Below, one piece after another: positions 54,726-64,000 of a DNA stretch of 64,000 bases. How positions within the stretch are numbered: the stretch's first letter is position 1; every line of letters begins with the position of its first letter. The notes beneath the pieces were generated by a model, which searched no databases, had not been told where the DNA came from, and saw nothing but the letters and a program-made list of their open reading frames with translations. Source of the DNA: Adiantum capillus-veneris (taxonomy: Eukaryota; Streptophyta; Polypodiopsida; Polypodiales; Pteridaceae); the NCBI GenBank assembly GCA_014529385.2, contig CM043959.1, positions 85,539,029-85,603,028 on the forward strand, in the 5' to 3' direction. A program made the position numbers and the translations under genes.

Positions 54726-56006
54726 ATTTTTCGAATGATATCATTTTGTGCTTTATAACTTTGTGCTCACAAAATCTGGTGTTTACTTATGGAGTCAACT
54801 TGTTTTGAGAGGACATGAGCAAGAAACCACGTGCAGAGATGGAAATCACTGTATTCTTGGTCTGCAAGGAACCTTTCACTACCATTTTAGAAGATTTTGA
54901 TAAGAATACTAGGATTTGTGTAGAATCTTGAACCAATAGGTACTCTCTAGGAGCTCTTAGAAAAGTCCTCCATAAAGTACTACCATCTTTGCTAGTGTCA
55001 TAGAAACACAAATATTTGAGTGTATATGCATCTCTAGACGAGGAAGAAAAATACTTGTAAGAGAAGCCTAACAAGAACAACATTGTCTCCCTTTGTGATT
55101 ATTTTCATGAGGTTGGATTCCTTTATAAATGGTTTTGTATTTATACTCCTTTTAATACGATATAAAAAATATTTTTTTGTGAAATGTTGTTGTATTGAGT
55201 GAGATTATTTAATTAGATTGCTGGAGTTTCATACAGATTTGAGAAACAGTGTTGACCTTTATGGATATTTTTATTTTCCTATAAGATGTTTCAAGTCTCA
55301 AGTCTTAATCACTACACCATGAATAAATTCAAGCAATATTTTGAGTTCAATTTAATCATTAATGGTTATTCTTGTTGAAGTGGATCATAACCTTTGTCAA
55401 TATGTACTCATCAACAGGTTATTGTTTCCATACTAGTATGTATATGCCAAGCTCGACTTTGAGATGGAGGTGTCGATGAATAGCGGTGATTGATAAGTGA
55501 GCAATTGAACTATTATTGGTTCATGTTTTAACATACATATATTGTAAAGCCTTTGAGCTTCCACCTTTTTTGAGTAGTGTTGACAAGCTTTTGGTTTCAA
55601 ATATTCTTGAATATCCATATTCATTGGCTATTGGTAGCTATTTCTTTGGTATTGCTAAAGATGATACCAGTAGCTATCACCTTGTTAAATCATGGATTTG
55701 ACTTCTACTGTGTAGCTCATTCGGACAAAGAAAGTGCAAACATAAATTATAGATGCATGCATTGTTACAAAAAAAAATATGTACCACTTGAGCCTATGTA
55801 CACTGCTAAGCAAGAAACCTTTGGTTCGATACTATTACAATAGGGTTCACATGTGGTTTCAAATACCAACAAAATGGCTTTACCAAACTTTATGCAAGTT
55901 TTTGATTCGCTACCGAACCTTAGCAACTTAAACTCCCTATTTAGGTTCTTTGTTTCAAATTTTTATGCAGGTTTTTGATTCGTTGCTTTGCTCAGGTTTA
56001 CAGTTT
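54726..56006. other. Non-coding flank between D2 and the next solo LTR
   Basis: AT-rich, with short frames on both strands but no recognisable domain, LTR or RNA gene. Ends with AGTTT (56002-56006), the left target duplication of the next solo LTR. Confidence 0.5.
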
Positions 56007-56909
56007 TGTCACGGGAATAGAATAATAGAGATAGACAGCAAAAGATAGAGAAAGAGATCTTTTGATTGATAGAGTTTTGATACAACAAAGGAGCAATAGA
56101 ATATATGGGCGCACTCCGTTGTACGGAGCTCAAACCTCCCGACCAACCCCGAGCTTCAGTTCGCTTGCATGCAGCGTCTCACTCGCACTAGCACTTGCAC
56201 TAGCAATCGCACTCGTTTTTTCTCCAAAAGCATGCGACCTCCCAAAATAGCCGCTTTTCTATTTTTGGCGTTCGGTCGACTCGACTTGCGCGCCAAGTAT
56301 ACCTGCGAGAATAAGGTAAAAACGTGATCGCGAAGAGATCCGTAAAGGTTAGATTTTTGAAATAAAGGTTAGATCCGTAAAGGTAAAAACGTGATCGCGA
56401 AGCGATCCTAAAATTTTCAGCTGTCTTCGACTGAACATTAACTCCCAAATGGAGCCAACACAGCCCGAGTCCGTCTCACACAATCTTGTTGCCCTCGCTG
56501 CACTCTTCGACGGCTATGTGATGGAAAATTTCCATAGCCTGCTCTGATTTGCTGAAAATCAACCTGCAAAACAGCATTTTCTTCAAAAACGATGCAAAAA
56601 CAGCAAATCCCACTTTTTTCTTAATCTTTGGCCGTCAACGAGCATCAAAACATCAAAATCTCTAAAGACTCAAAGAACCAAAGTTGTTCCTTATAACACA
56701 GGCTTCAATCGCTTCATACATCACTTTTTCAAAATCCCACGTTAACACCTTTACAAATGCCCTAGAAAGTGCCTTCCGGATCAAAAAGTTTTATTGGACG
56801 AAAACAATCCACACATCCTTCTACACAGTGGACTAACTTTAAAACGACCAAAACTTCCTAGAAAAACAAAATTTATTGCTAAAACACCTCAAAATCAAGT
56901 CCTGTTACA
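56007..56909 (-). mobile_element. Solo LTR, chromovirus family A
   Basis: A 903-bp solo LTR, minus orientation, with perfect target duplication AGTTT (56002-56006 and 56910-56914). The hexamer slot is short and drifted (ACTAGC, ACTTGC units, 56178-56215). A short internal duplication repeats GTAAAAACGTGATCGCGAAG at about 56316 and 56383 together with GGTTAGAT, so the GATCGC hairpin is present twice. Confidence 0.95.
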
Positions 56910-56914
56910 AGTTT

Positions 56915-57590
56915 ACCTTTGTCTCCTCGCATGTCAACGTGCTATCATTGCCAAAGATCACAATAATGCATTTCTTCACTTAAAATCAATACTAAATCTT
57001 GTTTTGCATGTTTTGGTTGACTGAATTAGTAAATCTGTATCTTTGGTTTAGGTTTCTAATAAAACAACTCTCCACCCCAATCCTTGCATGCCGACGTGCA
57101 ATAATTGCTCAAGACTGCTAGTGGCCGGTAATAATATATTTCTTGCCACAATAGTGAAGATCAAATAGGACGTTCAATATTCGATCAAAAAACTTAAATT
57201 TTTTGTTGTTAACATAGCCATTCGAATGCTTCCTGAATAAGCACACGCTAACATGTGGTGGTTCAGATTTGTAGCTCCATGGAAGCTGCTTTTCTCAATC
57301 GCTTCTTAAGAGTATATCAATTTCTTTAAGCAAGGCTTAAATAATAAGCTCACACTGGTGTGCATAGGTAGAGAGATAAAAGAAAGCACAAATTGGTGGG
57401 CAATGGCAAAACAAAAGTTAGCACCAAGATGGGGAGGGCGCCCTCCAAGAGGTAAATTGTATTAATGGTTTTGCTTAAGAATCTATTTCCATCATGTGAG
57501 GAGATCTAGCCAAGGTTTATTTGGTCAAAAACTAATCTTTTTGGAGCTCTAACTAGGGATAAATTGATACAATTTGGAAGTTCATAGCTC
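56915..57590. other. Non-coding stretch
   Basis: No coding potential, repeat or transposon end recognised. Confidence 0.45.
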
Positions 57591-57594
57591 CGGC

Positions 57595-58700
57595 TCATCG
57601 ATTAAAATATCCACTTGGCAAATAGGAGTTACAATATTCCCGTTTTATCAAAAGAAAAAGTGTTTTTACAATAAAGCTCCCAAAAAATGTTATATAGGTT
57701 AGTTTGCTACTAACATTCCCTTCCTCCTCAACTGTGTCGTCCCTTGACACACTTTCATGGATTGCAATAGTCTTCAAGTTGATGATTAGCGAGGCGGTCT
57801 CTAAGTGCTTGTAGAGCTTTTTAATATCTAATGTGTCGTTCTTTCTCAGGGACTTGCAGAAACTAAAAAGTGACTTTATTTTTGAGTTCTATGGCTGAAT
57901 AGCCAACAAACCTTGCTATTAGATTGTTGATCACTCGCCCAAGAATCTTTGTATACCATGTGAAGAATCCAACATATTGCTTGATGGCAAGAACATACAT
58001 GTGGCATAGAAGTCGTAGAGGACTTCTTCTGAAGGTTGTCCACTGAAATGATAGCACAAGCCTTTGTTACCTTCTAAAAGTGACATCCATGGGGCTCCTG
58101 CTTGCTCAGGCTCATGAAAAACTTGGATGCATGTGAGTAGCATTCTCCATATTTTATATAGCATTTCCCATGAGAGGTTAGGGAGGGTCTTGAAGAATTT
58201 CATGGCTCCTGTTAGAGTTTTCACCATGTATTCTTCAGTTGTTGATCCTTGCTCTGAAGCTCGCATTTTAGGGTAGTTGACCCAAGTTGGCCTCTTCTTC
58301 TTTATTGCTTCGTGTGCATTTCATGTCCTTACCCTTGGTACACGACAGAGTGTCAGATCTTTTTGGATTGATGTAGGAGATCTTGTAAACAAAATGAGAT
58401 ACCTTGAGTTTTTGTTGACCCCATTTCTTCCTCAATTTGGGGTGGAGAGCATCTGATATTTCTTCTTGCATATCCTTGTATAGTCTTTCTTTTACTTGCA
58501 GTAGCTCCACCTCTATCAAAGGGTAGGGCAGTGACCATTGATGCCATTGAGAATTGATTTGGTTAGGAGTGAGCTGTGTTACATTGACAAAGTGAAGAAC
58601 TCTCAAGTCTCAATCCATTGTCGTTGTTTTTCATTCAGTATGAACTTCATGAATAATTTTCTCTTGAAGTGCATCTTCTTCAGCTTTGGAGAGTTGAACC
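57595..58700 (-). pseudogene. Unrecognised degenerate coding region
   Basis: Minus-strand frames that read like eroded protein. 58268-58606: FVNVTQLTPNQINSQWHQW, LIEVELLQVKERLYKDMQ, HPKLRKKWGQQKLKVSHF. 57931-58266, after a frameshift: GSTTEEYMVKTLTGAMKF, PNLSWEMLYKIWRMLL, EQAGAPWMSLLEGNKGL, EEVLYDFYATCMFLPSS. 57595-57777: ESVSRDDTVEEEGNVSS. Composition is helical and non-repetitive. I do not recognise the family. It could be a decayed host gene or an unusual retroelement protein. Confidence 0.4.
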
Positions 58701-59045
58701 ATTGACAATTATTCTTCTTTGGTGATTGGTACTTGGAATTTAGAATCTCCTGTCTATCCTCCTTTTCGTTGTGTTTCCATATCTGTAAAGGAGACTGATG
58801 GTATATTTATATTTGGTTGTTCAGAGGTACCTCCATCCTACTACAAATTAGTCTTTAGCATCGGGAATATTTGTTATCAATGGATGCAACAAAAACCCAA
58901 CACTGGCATTGGGAGTAGTCAACTTGAATGTGATAGTAATGGATTTTCATGCCCTCATCAATTTGTGTGCATACCAAATGAACATATGAATGCAACAATG
59001 ATTCTTTGAATCTCATGGATGCGGACATACAAGGCAGTACCATCA

Positions 59046-59766
59046 CCTCAAGCTATCACTTAAAGGACAACTCTTAGTTCCACTTGCAGCGAGCAAAGAG
59101 GAGTGAAAAAGAGGTCGCCCACAAAACCAACAAGGGAATAATCAATCTACATCAACCTCTAGACAAGAAAATGCTACAAGCAGCATGCAAGGAGTGAGGC
59201 AAAATTTGGGTACCAAAAGCACAAATGAAGGACAATCCGTCTCAAATTTGGGTGCCCAAAAACTCACCTGCTATATTGAAAACAGTTTGCATCTAGCAAC
59301 TCAGCGAAAAACCTCTTTCAAAAGAGAAACTAGCACTAGATGGGTTTGGAAACCAAAAGAGCATTTATCTTCTTCACAAACTGTAAAGCCAATGGATCAA
59401 TGGAAAGTTAAATCTCAAAAAACTCCACCACGCCAATCCATCAACGGAAAACCAAAATAACAATGGAGAGTTAAATCTCAACAACCGTCATCATTGATAC
59501 CTACAGCTCAGGAAATCAATGTGCTAAAGAATCTAGATGGTACAATCAGGCAAAGAGCACATAAATTACAAACTCTGCTATTTAGAAAGCACCAACAAGA
59601 AACCTCGACCATGAAAACCCCTGACTTAACTACTCAAGACCCAACTCTTGCATTGCATACTAATTTGAATTGCATTGACCTTCAATGCATGATAGAGCAA
59701 CTACGGCTATGCATAGACACAATTGTTCAACCCATGTACACAGTTGACTCGGAGTACTCCATCTAG
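59046..59766 (+). pseudogene. Retroelement-like remnant with W-x-P-K repeats
   Basis: Plus-strand frames: KLSLKGQLLVPLAASKEE, a stop, then KRGRPQNQQGNNQSTSTS. In the next frame KIWVPKAQMKDNPSQIWVPK (59203-59262); then RWVWKPKEH (about 59338-59364), QWKVKSQ (59399-59419) and QWRVKSQ (59462-59482). A final frame ends LQCMIEQLRLCIDTIVQP to 59766. The units resemble those after the Gypsy-2 protease at 30 kb. The element type is otherwise unproven. Confidence 0.45.
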
Positions 59767-59769
59767 GAG

Positions 59770-61924
59770 GGGTGGAAGGAAACTCCATTAATCAAGGGCA
59801 ATGTTTGAAGAGGGAGGACGGTTTTTTCCAAACTTACCTAATAAGGCCCTAAAAAACCATCAACAGGGGAATTTCAGCTGGTAACATCTCCCCGATCAGT
59901 GTAAATAGTACTATCAAAAAATACACCAAAAGATAGTCTTTTTTGTTTATGTTTATCAATTTTTCTTGATGTTGAAGCATAAAAATGGAGAAATCCATCA
60001 ATAAGTAATAAATAAGTGTTTTTTAAAGAATTTTCTTCATTCTTGAGTTTTCTAACTGCTTTTTTAGTGATTTTTTTTATTTTCTTTGATTTTTTAATAA
60101 ACAAGTCAAAAAATAATAACAAATAGCAAATGAGCTTTGATGGAGAAACTGAAGATATGCTGATGAAAAAAAAAACAAGACGGACAAGCACAAAAAATTT
60201 CAATCAAAACGACAAACATAAGCGAGAAGCCTAATGTAGGCCGCTAACGCCTATTTTTGCAAATTCTTGCATAATCAGCTAACAGAATCCGATCGAGGAA
60301 ATTTTTGAGTTTAATGTAGATTTCACGGCTTATTAGTACTAACAGAGAAATTTGGGGAAAATATTTTGGGAAGACCGAGTATAGATATCCAAGGTAGCCA
60401 AAAATCACCTCCCTTCCACTAGTCACTTTTGGAGAAGAGAGCTCTCTACCTTCTTCGCGCACGATTTTCGGAGTCCACAGATGCCCATCTTTCGTGTGGT
60501 TTCACACAAGACATGAGGGGTAAGTTTTAAAATCATCAAAGAGAATTTCTATACGATGGAATAGCAAGTCTATGCCCATGAAAAAACCCTAGAATCCCAG
60601 CTGTGTACGAATTTCTACGACAAAAAAACGACCCTAGCGGCTTGTCAGCTCAACCTAAATTGGACAAAACTTAAACGGTAGAATGTCCCTAGATAGTAGA
60701 ACACTTCTATATCACTAGATGACCATTTGGCAGGGGTCAAGGGGGTCCCCCAAGTAAATAATCTAGGTTTTTGCCACATGCCATAATTGAATTATGACTC
60801 CGCGGTGTCGTGCGATGGCACGTTCATAATGTGAAACTAAAGTATCTACCTCACTCTTAATGTTTATGATGTGTGGGACCAAATGCTACAATGTACATAG
60901 TGTGATATATGCGAAAATGGATGTCACGGTTGCAATTGTGTACATACCTTGCCGGGCGGGCGAGGCCCTCCACATGGCACCATGGAATGATTTTACACAT
61001 AAATGTATGCCTAATTTGATTTAGGATTGTAAAAATGTCAAGTGTTTCAAAGTGGCACACTCGTTTTGCCTAGAAAGTTCAATGTGGGCAATCTCGACCA
61101 AAAATAGTAGGTTTTGTGCGCTGGCGTAAAAGACGTATCCATAGTGCTTACCAAGTGGGAAAATGAGGTTCAACATGAAATTTGAGCCCAAAAGGAATTT
61201 TTCCACAATTTTAGCGATTTTTCCCAGCTCGTTTGGGCTTTTTACGAACAAAAAGTGATATTTTTGGGCTAAAAGTTGCCTAAAAATGGTCAAAAATAGC
61301 CTTCAAGATGCTAAAAATAGCTCAAAATGCCACATAAATTATTTTGGAGTTGTTGCTCAAGTTGTGTGGGAATTTTTAGAGCCAAGAATGAGCTCATTTG
61401 GGCACATGAGCAAGAAGATACAGCCATTCCTTTACAGGGTGCTAGTGTAGTCCCATGCTGCTTCCACTACATGGTTGAGGTTGTGAGGCCTCCAATTAGG
61501 GTTTCCCCTCCTCAAATAACTACTTGGGCTTCTCCAATGAAGTACTGAAGCTTCCATGAAATGGTCACGATGAAGAATCGAAGCGTAAATTTAGGGTTTT
61601 TAACAGGTCGAATGAGCACTGCATCTGTGCAATTGGGAGTGAGGCTACACCTAATCTTCACACACACAAGAGTTTTGAGTTAGTATTGGTTCTTTTTCAA
61701 AGTGGAGATTCCATGGCTGGAGTTTTGTTCTTTTTTAGTGTGTTTTTGGCTTCAAATCGTCGACGCCTTGCTTAATTTTGCTACGAATCCTCACAATCAG
61801 AGGCCTGGCACTTTCCTAGTCGCACTGCGCACTTCTTGACACGTTTTTGGTGAACCCGACGCGAAGTAGGATAGGGTGAGGGTTAAAAGTCTTCATTGAA
61901 GTTCTCAAAAGAAAGGTTAAAACT
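59770..61924. other. Non-coding region, probable 5' part of the right-edge gypsy element
   Basis: No coding domain recognised. A primer-site-like TGGTGAACCCGACG lies at 61848-61861, about 65 bases before the gag ATG, so the LTR should end just before it; I could not find the LTR start. The tRNA that would match is not certain to me. Confidence 0.4.
61848..61861 (+). promoter_or_regulatory. Candidate primer binding site
   Basis: TGGTGAACCCGACG begins with the TGG expected from a tRNA CCA end and sits shortly upstream of gag. The GGGTTCACCA-type complement is tRNA-like, but it is not the initiator-Met site used by families A and B. Confidence 0.4.
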
Positions 61925-63364
61925 ATGGAGAAACAAGAGCAACAGGGGGTTTGATTTGATCCAGTCACAATGCAAATGTTTCAAGCTTTTGCAGTGTTTA
62001 TGCAGCAGCAGCAAGCTGCAGAAAGGAGGGAGCTCTCCTCAACCAAGGCGCTTCAATATATGGTGAAGAAATTGGAACAATTTAAAGGCAAATATGTAAC
62101 AAAGTATCATTGTGGATATGTAAAGCAGATGGAGCTTCATCGAATGCCCGAAGCAGAGATGGTGCAAAGTTTTGAACTTGCTGTGGTTCCCGAGATCAGA
62201 GAGCATGTAAGGGGAATTATAAATGAGCATGGGGCAACTTGGGAAGCATTCAAATTAGCCTTTAAGGAAGATTATTTCATGGAGGACTCCGAAAGGGTAA
62301 CAAAGAGGACTTTCTTAGAGTGGGTAGTTCGGCCAAAAGAGGGCCTCTCGCCTACCGAACTGCTAAGGGAATTCGAACGCCGTTATGATCAACTTTCAAG
62401 AACTGAAAAGGCTACTCTAAACTCGGAGAAGACAGAGCTCTTTTTGCAAGCCGCAGGTAAAGAGATTCAAGAGAATTTGGAGCTACTACTTGAGGATAAG
62501 GATGCAGAATAGGGTTTGAAGACTGATTGGAATGAGGTCGAAGACGCCATTTCACTGCTAGCTAAGCGACAACGACGAAGAGACAAGATGATAGTCAACC
62601 CTACTCAATCCCCAAGTGTTCCCGAGAGTCCTATAAAGCCTGTGATTGTGGTTCCAAAGAGTGACAAATCCATCCTAGATGATATTGTCAAAGGAATGCA
62701 AGAGCTCAAGTTAAAGCTTACAAGGCTAGAAGAAAAGGGGAAACCATCAGGTCAATCTATAGGGCAACGACCACAAACCAGAGAAGGCTTTGTCAATAGA
62801 TGCATATGGTGTGATAGTAATGACCATGGAAGGAGGGATTGTGAAAGTTTTAAAGACGCTTTGGCAAATGAGCTCGTTTTCTTTAAAGATGGAAAAATTC
62901 ACTTAAGTGAAACAGGTAAGCTCTTGGGAACGAACTTTGGCAAAGGCGGGATGAAGAAACTAGTCGAGGACATGGCTACTAGCCATGCTATCTCAATGGT
63001 TGAGGCAGCCGCCTATGGGTTGAAGGTGGATCCTATTAAAAGAAAAGGATCAATCAAGGTTGGAGAAGAGGAATCTAATGGTATTGGAGAGCTATGGCCA
63101 TGCGCTATAGAGTCTGCCATGAAGGGTAAAATGACTACAGAGGTTTTACATGAAGCTGGAGATTGCATTCGAATTGAAAAAGGTTGGAATGACCCTGTCG
63201 ACTCTTTGACAGTGCATGCATATATTGCCAAATGTCAAGAAAATGAGGCCATTGTTGAAGAGAAACGTAGGCGCAAGAATGGGGATGAAGGGCCTTCAAA
63301 GCGGGCAACAAGGAGTGAAGGTAGAAATGACACAGTGCCTCCTAGATCACCTTCCCCGCAATAG
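61925..63364 (+). pseudogene. Ty3/gypsy gag (right-edge element)
   Basis: ATG at 61925 opens MEKQEQQGV, with a TGA at 61952, then FDPVTMQMFQAFAVFMQQQQ. The capsid core follows: LEQFKGKYVTKYHCGYVKQM, VVPEIREHVRGIINEHGATW, EDYFMEDSERVTKRTFLEWV and LLREFERRYDQLS. A TAG at 62510 is followed in the same frame by DWNEVEDAISLLAKRQRR, KGMQELKLKLTRLEEKG (coiled) and CIWCDSNDHGRRDCESF, a CCHC-like knuckle (C-x2-C-x4-H-x4-C). Apart from the stops the frame is continuous, so decay is mild. Confidence 0.88.
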
Positions 63365-64000
63365 ATGCCTGTCCCCGAAGTGCCTATGCAAGAAGCCTCT
63401 AAAGAAAAGAAGAAGGATGCAACAAAATCCAAAGCAAAGGGTCCGACCTACAAACTCCAATCCGATATAGAGGCAGCAATGGATCTCAAAAAGGTTTTGG
63501 AAGAGAGGATTCTAAACAGTAAGGTGGAATTTACCTTGGGCGAGGTCCTTGGTATAGCAAAGCAGGAATTCCACAAAGAAATAATTGATATCATAAAGAG
63601 GAAGCGGCAATATCTTACTGAATCTATCCATGTACAGGGTGAAGAAGAGACTTTAAATGCACAGGGTGTAATGGTCTATGGCAAACAAGGTGATGAAACT
63701 ATTGTTGGATGCTACAAGTCTAGGGGAGGAGTAAAACACGTTCGCTTCTTGGATGATGAAGATGAAGTGGAGACCACTCACAAGAGCTACTACTTGAATA
63801 GTCACTGGGCAAGAGCAACTACTGAGACACTGGTAAAAGTGGGATACTTACAAGAGCCATACATTGCGTTGATAGATCATGGGTCGGAAATTAACCTCAA
63901 GTCAAAGAGTCTTTATCAAAAAGGAAAATGGCCAATTGATATAAATCATGGATAGATGATTCGTGCATCAAACAACTCATCAGGGGAGCTGTACGGAGCT
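63365..64000 (+). pseudogene. Ty3/gypsy protease region (right-edge element, cut by window)
   Basis: The same frame as gag continues after a TAG at 63362-63364: YKLQSDIEAAMDLKKVLEER, LGEVLGIAKQEFHKEIIDII, then EPYIALIDHGSEINLKSKSL. The D-H-G-S-E-I-N motif corresponds to the protease active site in this branch of plant gypsy elements (DHG for DSG). A TAG at 63953-63955 stands where related proteins usually have Trp, and MIRASNNSSGELYGA continues to the edge. RT and later domains lie outside the window. Confidence 0.82.

Noticed and set aside
54787-55083. 98-codon minus-strand frame as a host gene
   Set aside because: No recognisable domain, and no supporting frame continues on either side.

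Overview
The window is eukaryotic nuclear DNA, almost certainly from a land plant with a large, repeat-rich genome. Reasons: Ty3/gypsy chromoviruses with a C-terminal chromodomain, an initiator-Met-type primer binding site (TGGTATCAGAGC), a Ty1/copia pol fragment, an integrase followed by an archaeal-type RNase H (a trait of the plant Tat lineage), a LINE, and very many (CT)n/(GA)n microsatellites. I could not fix the taxon; a fern, lycophyte or gymnosperm would fit the number and age of nested elements, but that is inference. I found no intact host gene, no rRNA, no credible tRNA gene and no CRISPR. Nearly everything recognisable is a broken transposable element.

Layout. 1-1.5 kb: 3' end of a copia element (RT, RNase H, polypurine tract, short LTR). 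3.0-3.5 kb: solo LTR of chromovirus family A (target duplication GTGAC). 3.7-8.0 kb: a degenerate minus-strand LINE (ORF1, endonuclease, RT, zinc finger) whose 5' end looks inverted. 8.77-30.36 kb: an old Ty3/gypsy element, here 'Gypsy-2', split by D1 (11678-24928, target duplication CGATA). D1 itself holds a complete family A chromovirus (14533-21164, TAAAG) and a family B solo LTR (22664-23755, ACATT). Gypsy-2 is hit again by a 5'-truncated family A copy (about 26.2-28.34 kb). 30.9-37.05 kb: a nearly complete family B chromovirus, minus strand. 38.6-39.15 kb: a 284-bp tandem duplication. 39484-54720: a second D-family element, D2 (target duplication ACTAG), holding a plus-strand integrase plus archaeal-type RNase H, a purine-rich satellite-like block and a complete family B chromovirus (44866-51089, AAGTG). 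56.0-56.9 kb: a family A solo LTR (AGTTT). 57.6-59.8 kb: degenerate unrecognised coding remnants, including W-x-P-K repeats. 61.9-64.0 kb: gag and protease of another Ty3/gypsy element running off the right edge.

How the parts relate. Families A and B share pol and the R/U5-like half of the LTR but have unrelated U3-like halves. Both B copies lack the gag core and share the same altered protease active site, so B looks like a deletion lineage mobilised in trans. Gypsy-2 appears to carry two aspartic-protease domains, one before RT and one after integrase, followed by W-x-P-K repeats; this is the most unusual architecture here. The order of insertion can be read from the nesting: Gypsy-2 first, then D1, then A and B inside D1.

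All comparisons were made by eye; no alignment or database search was run.
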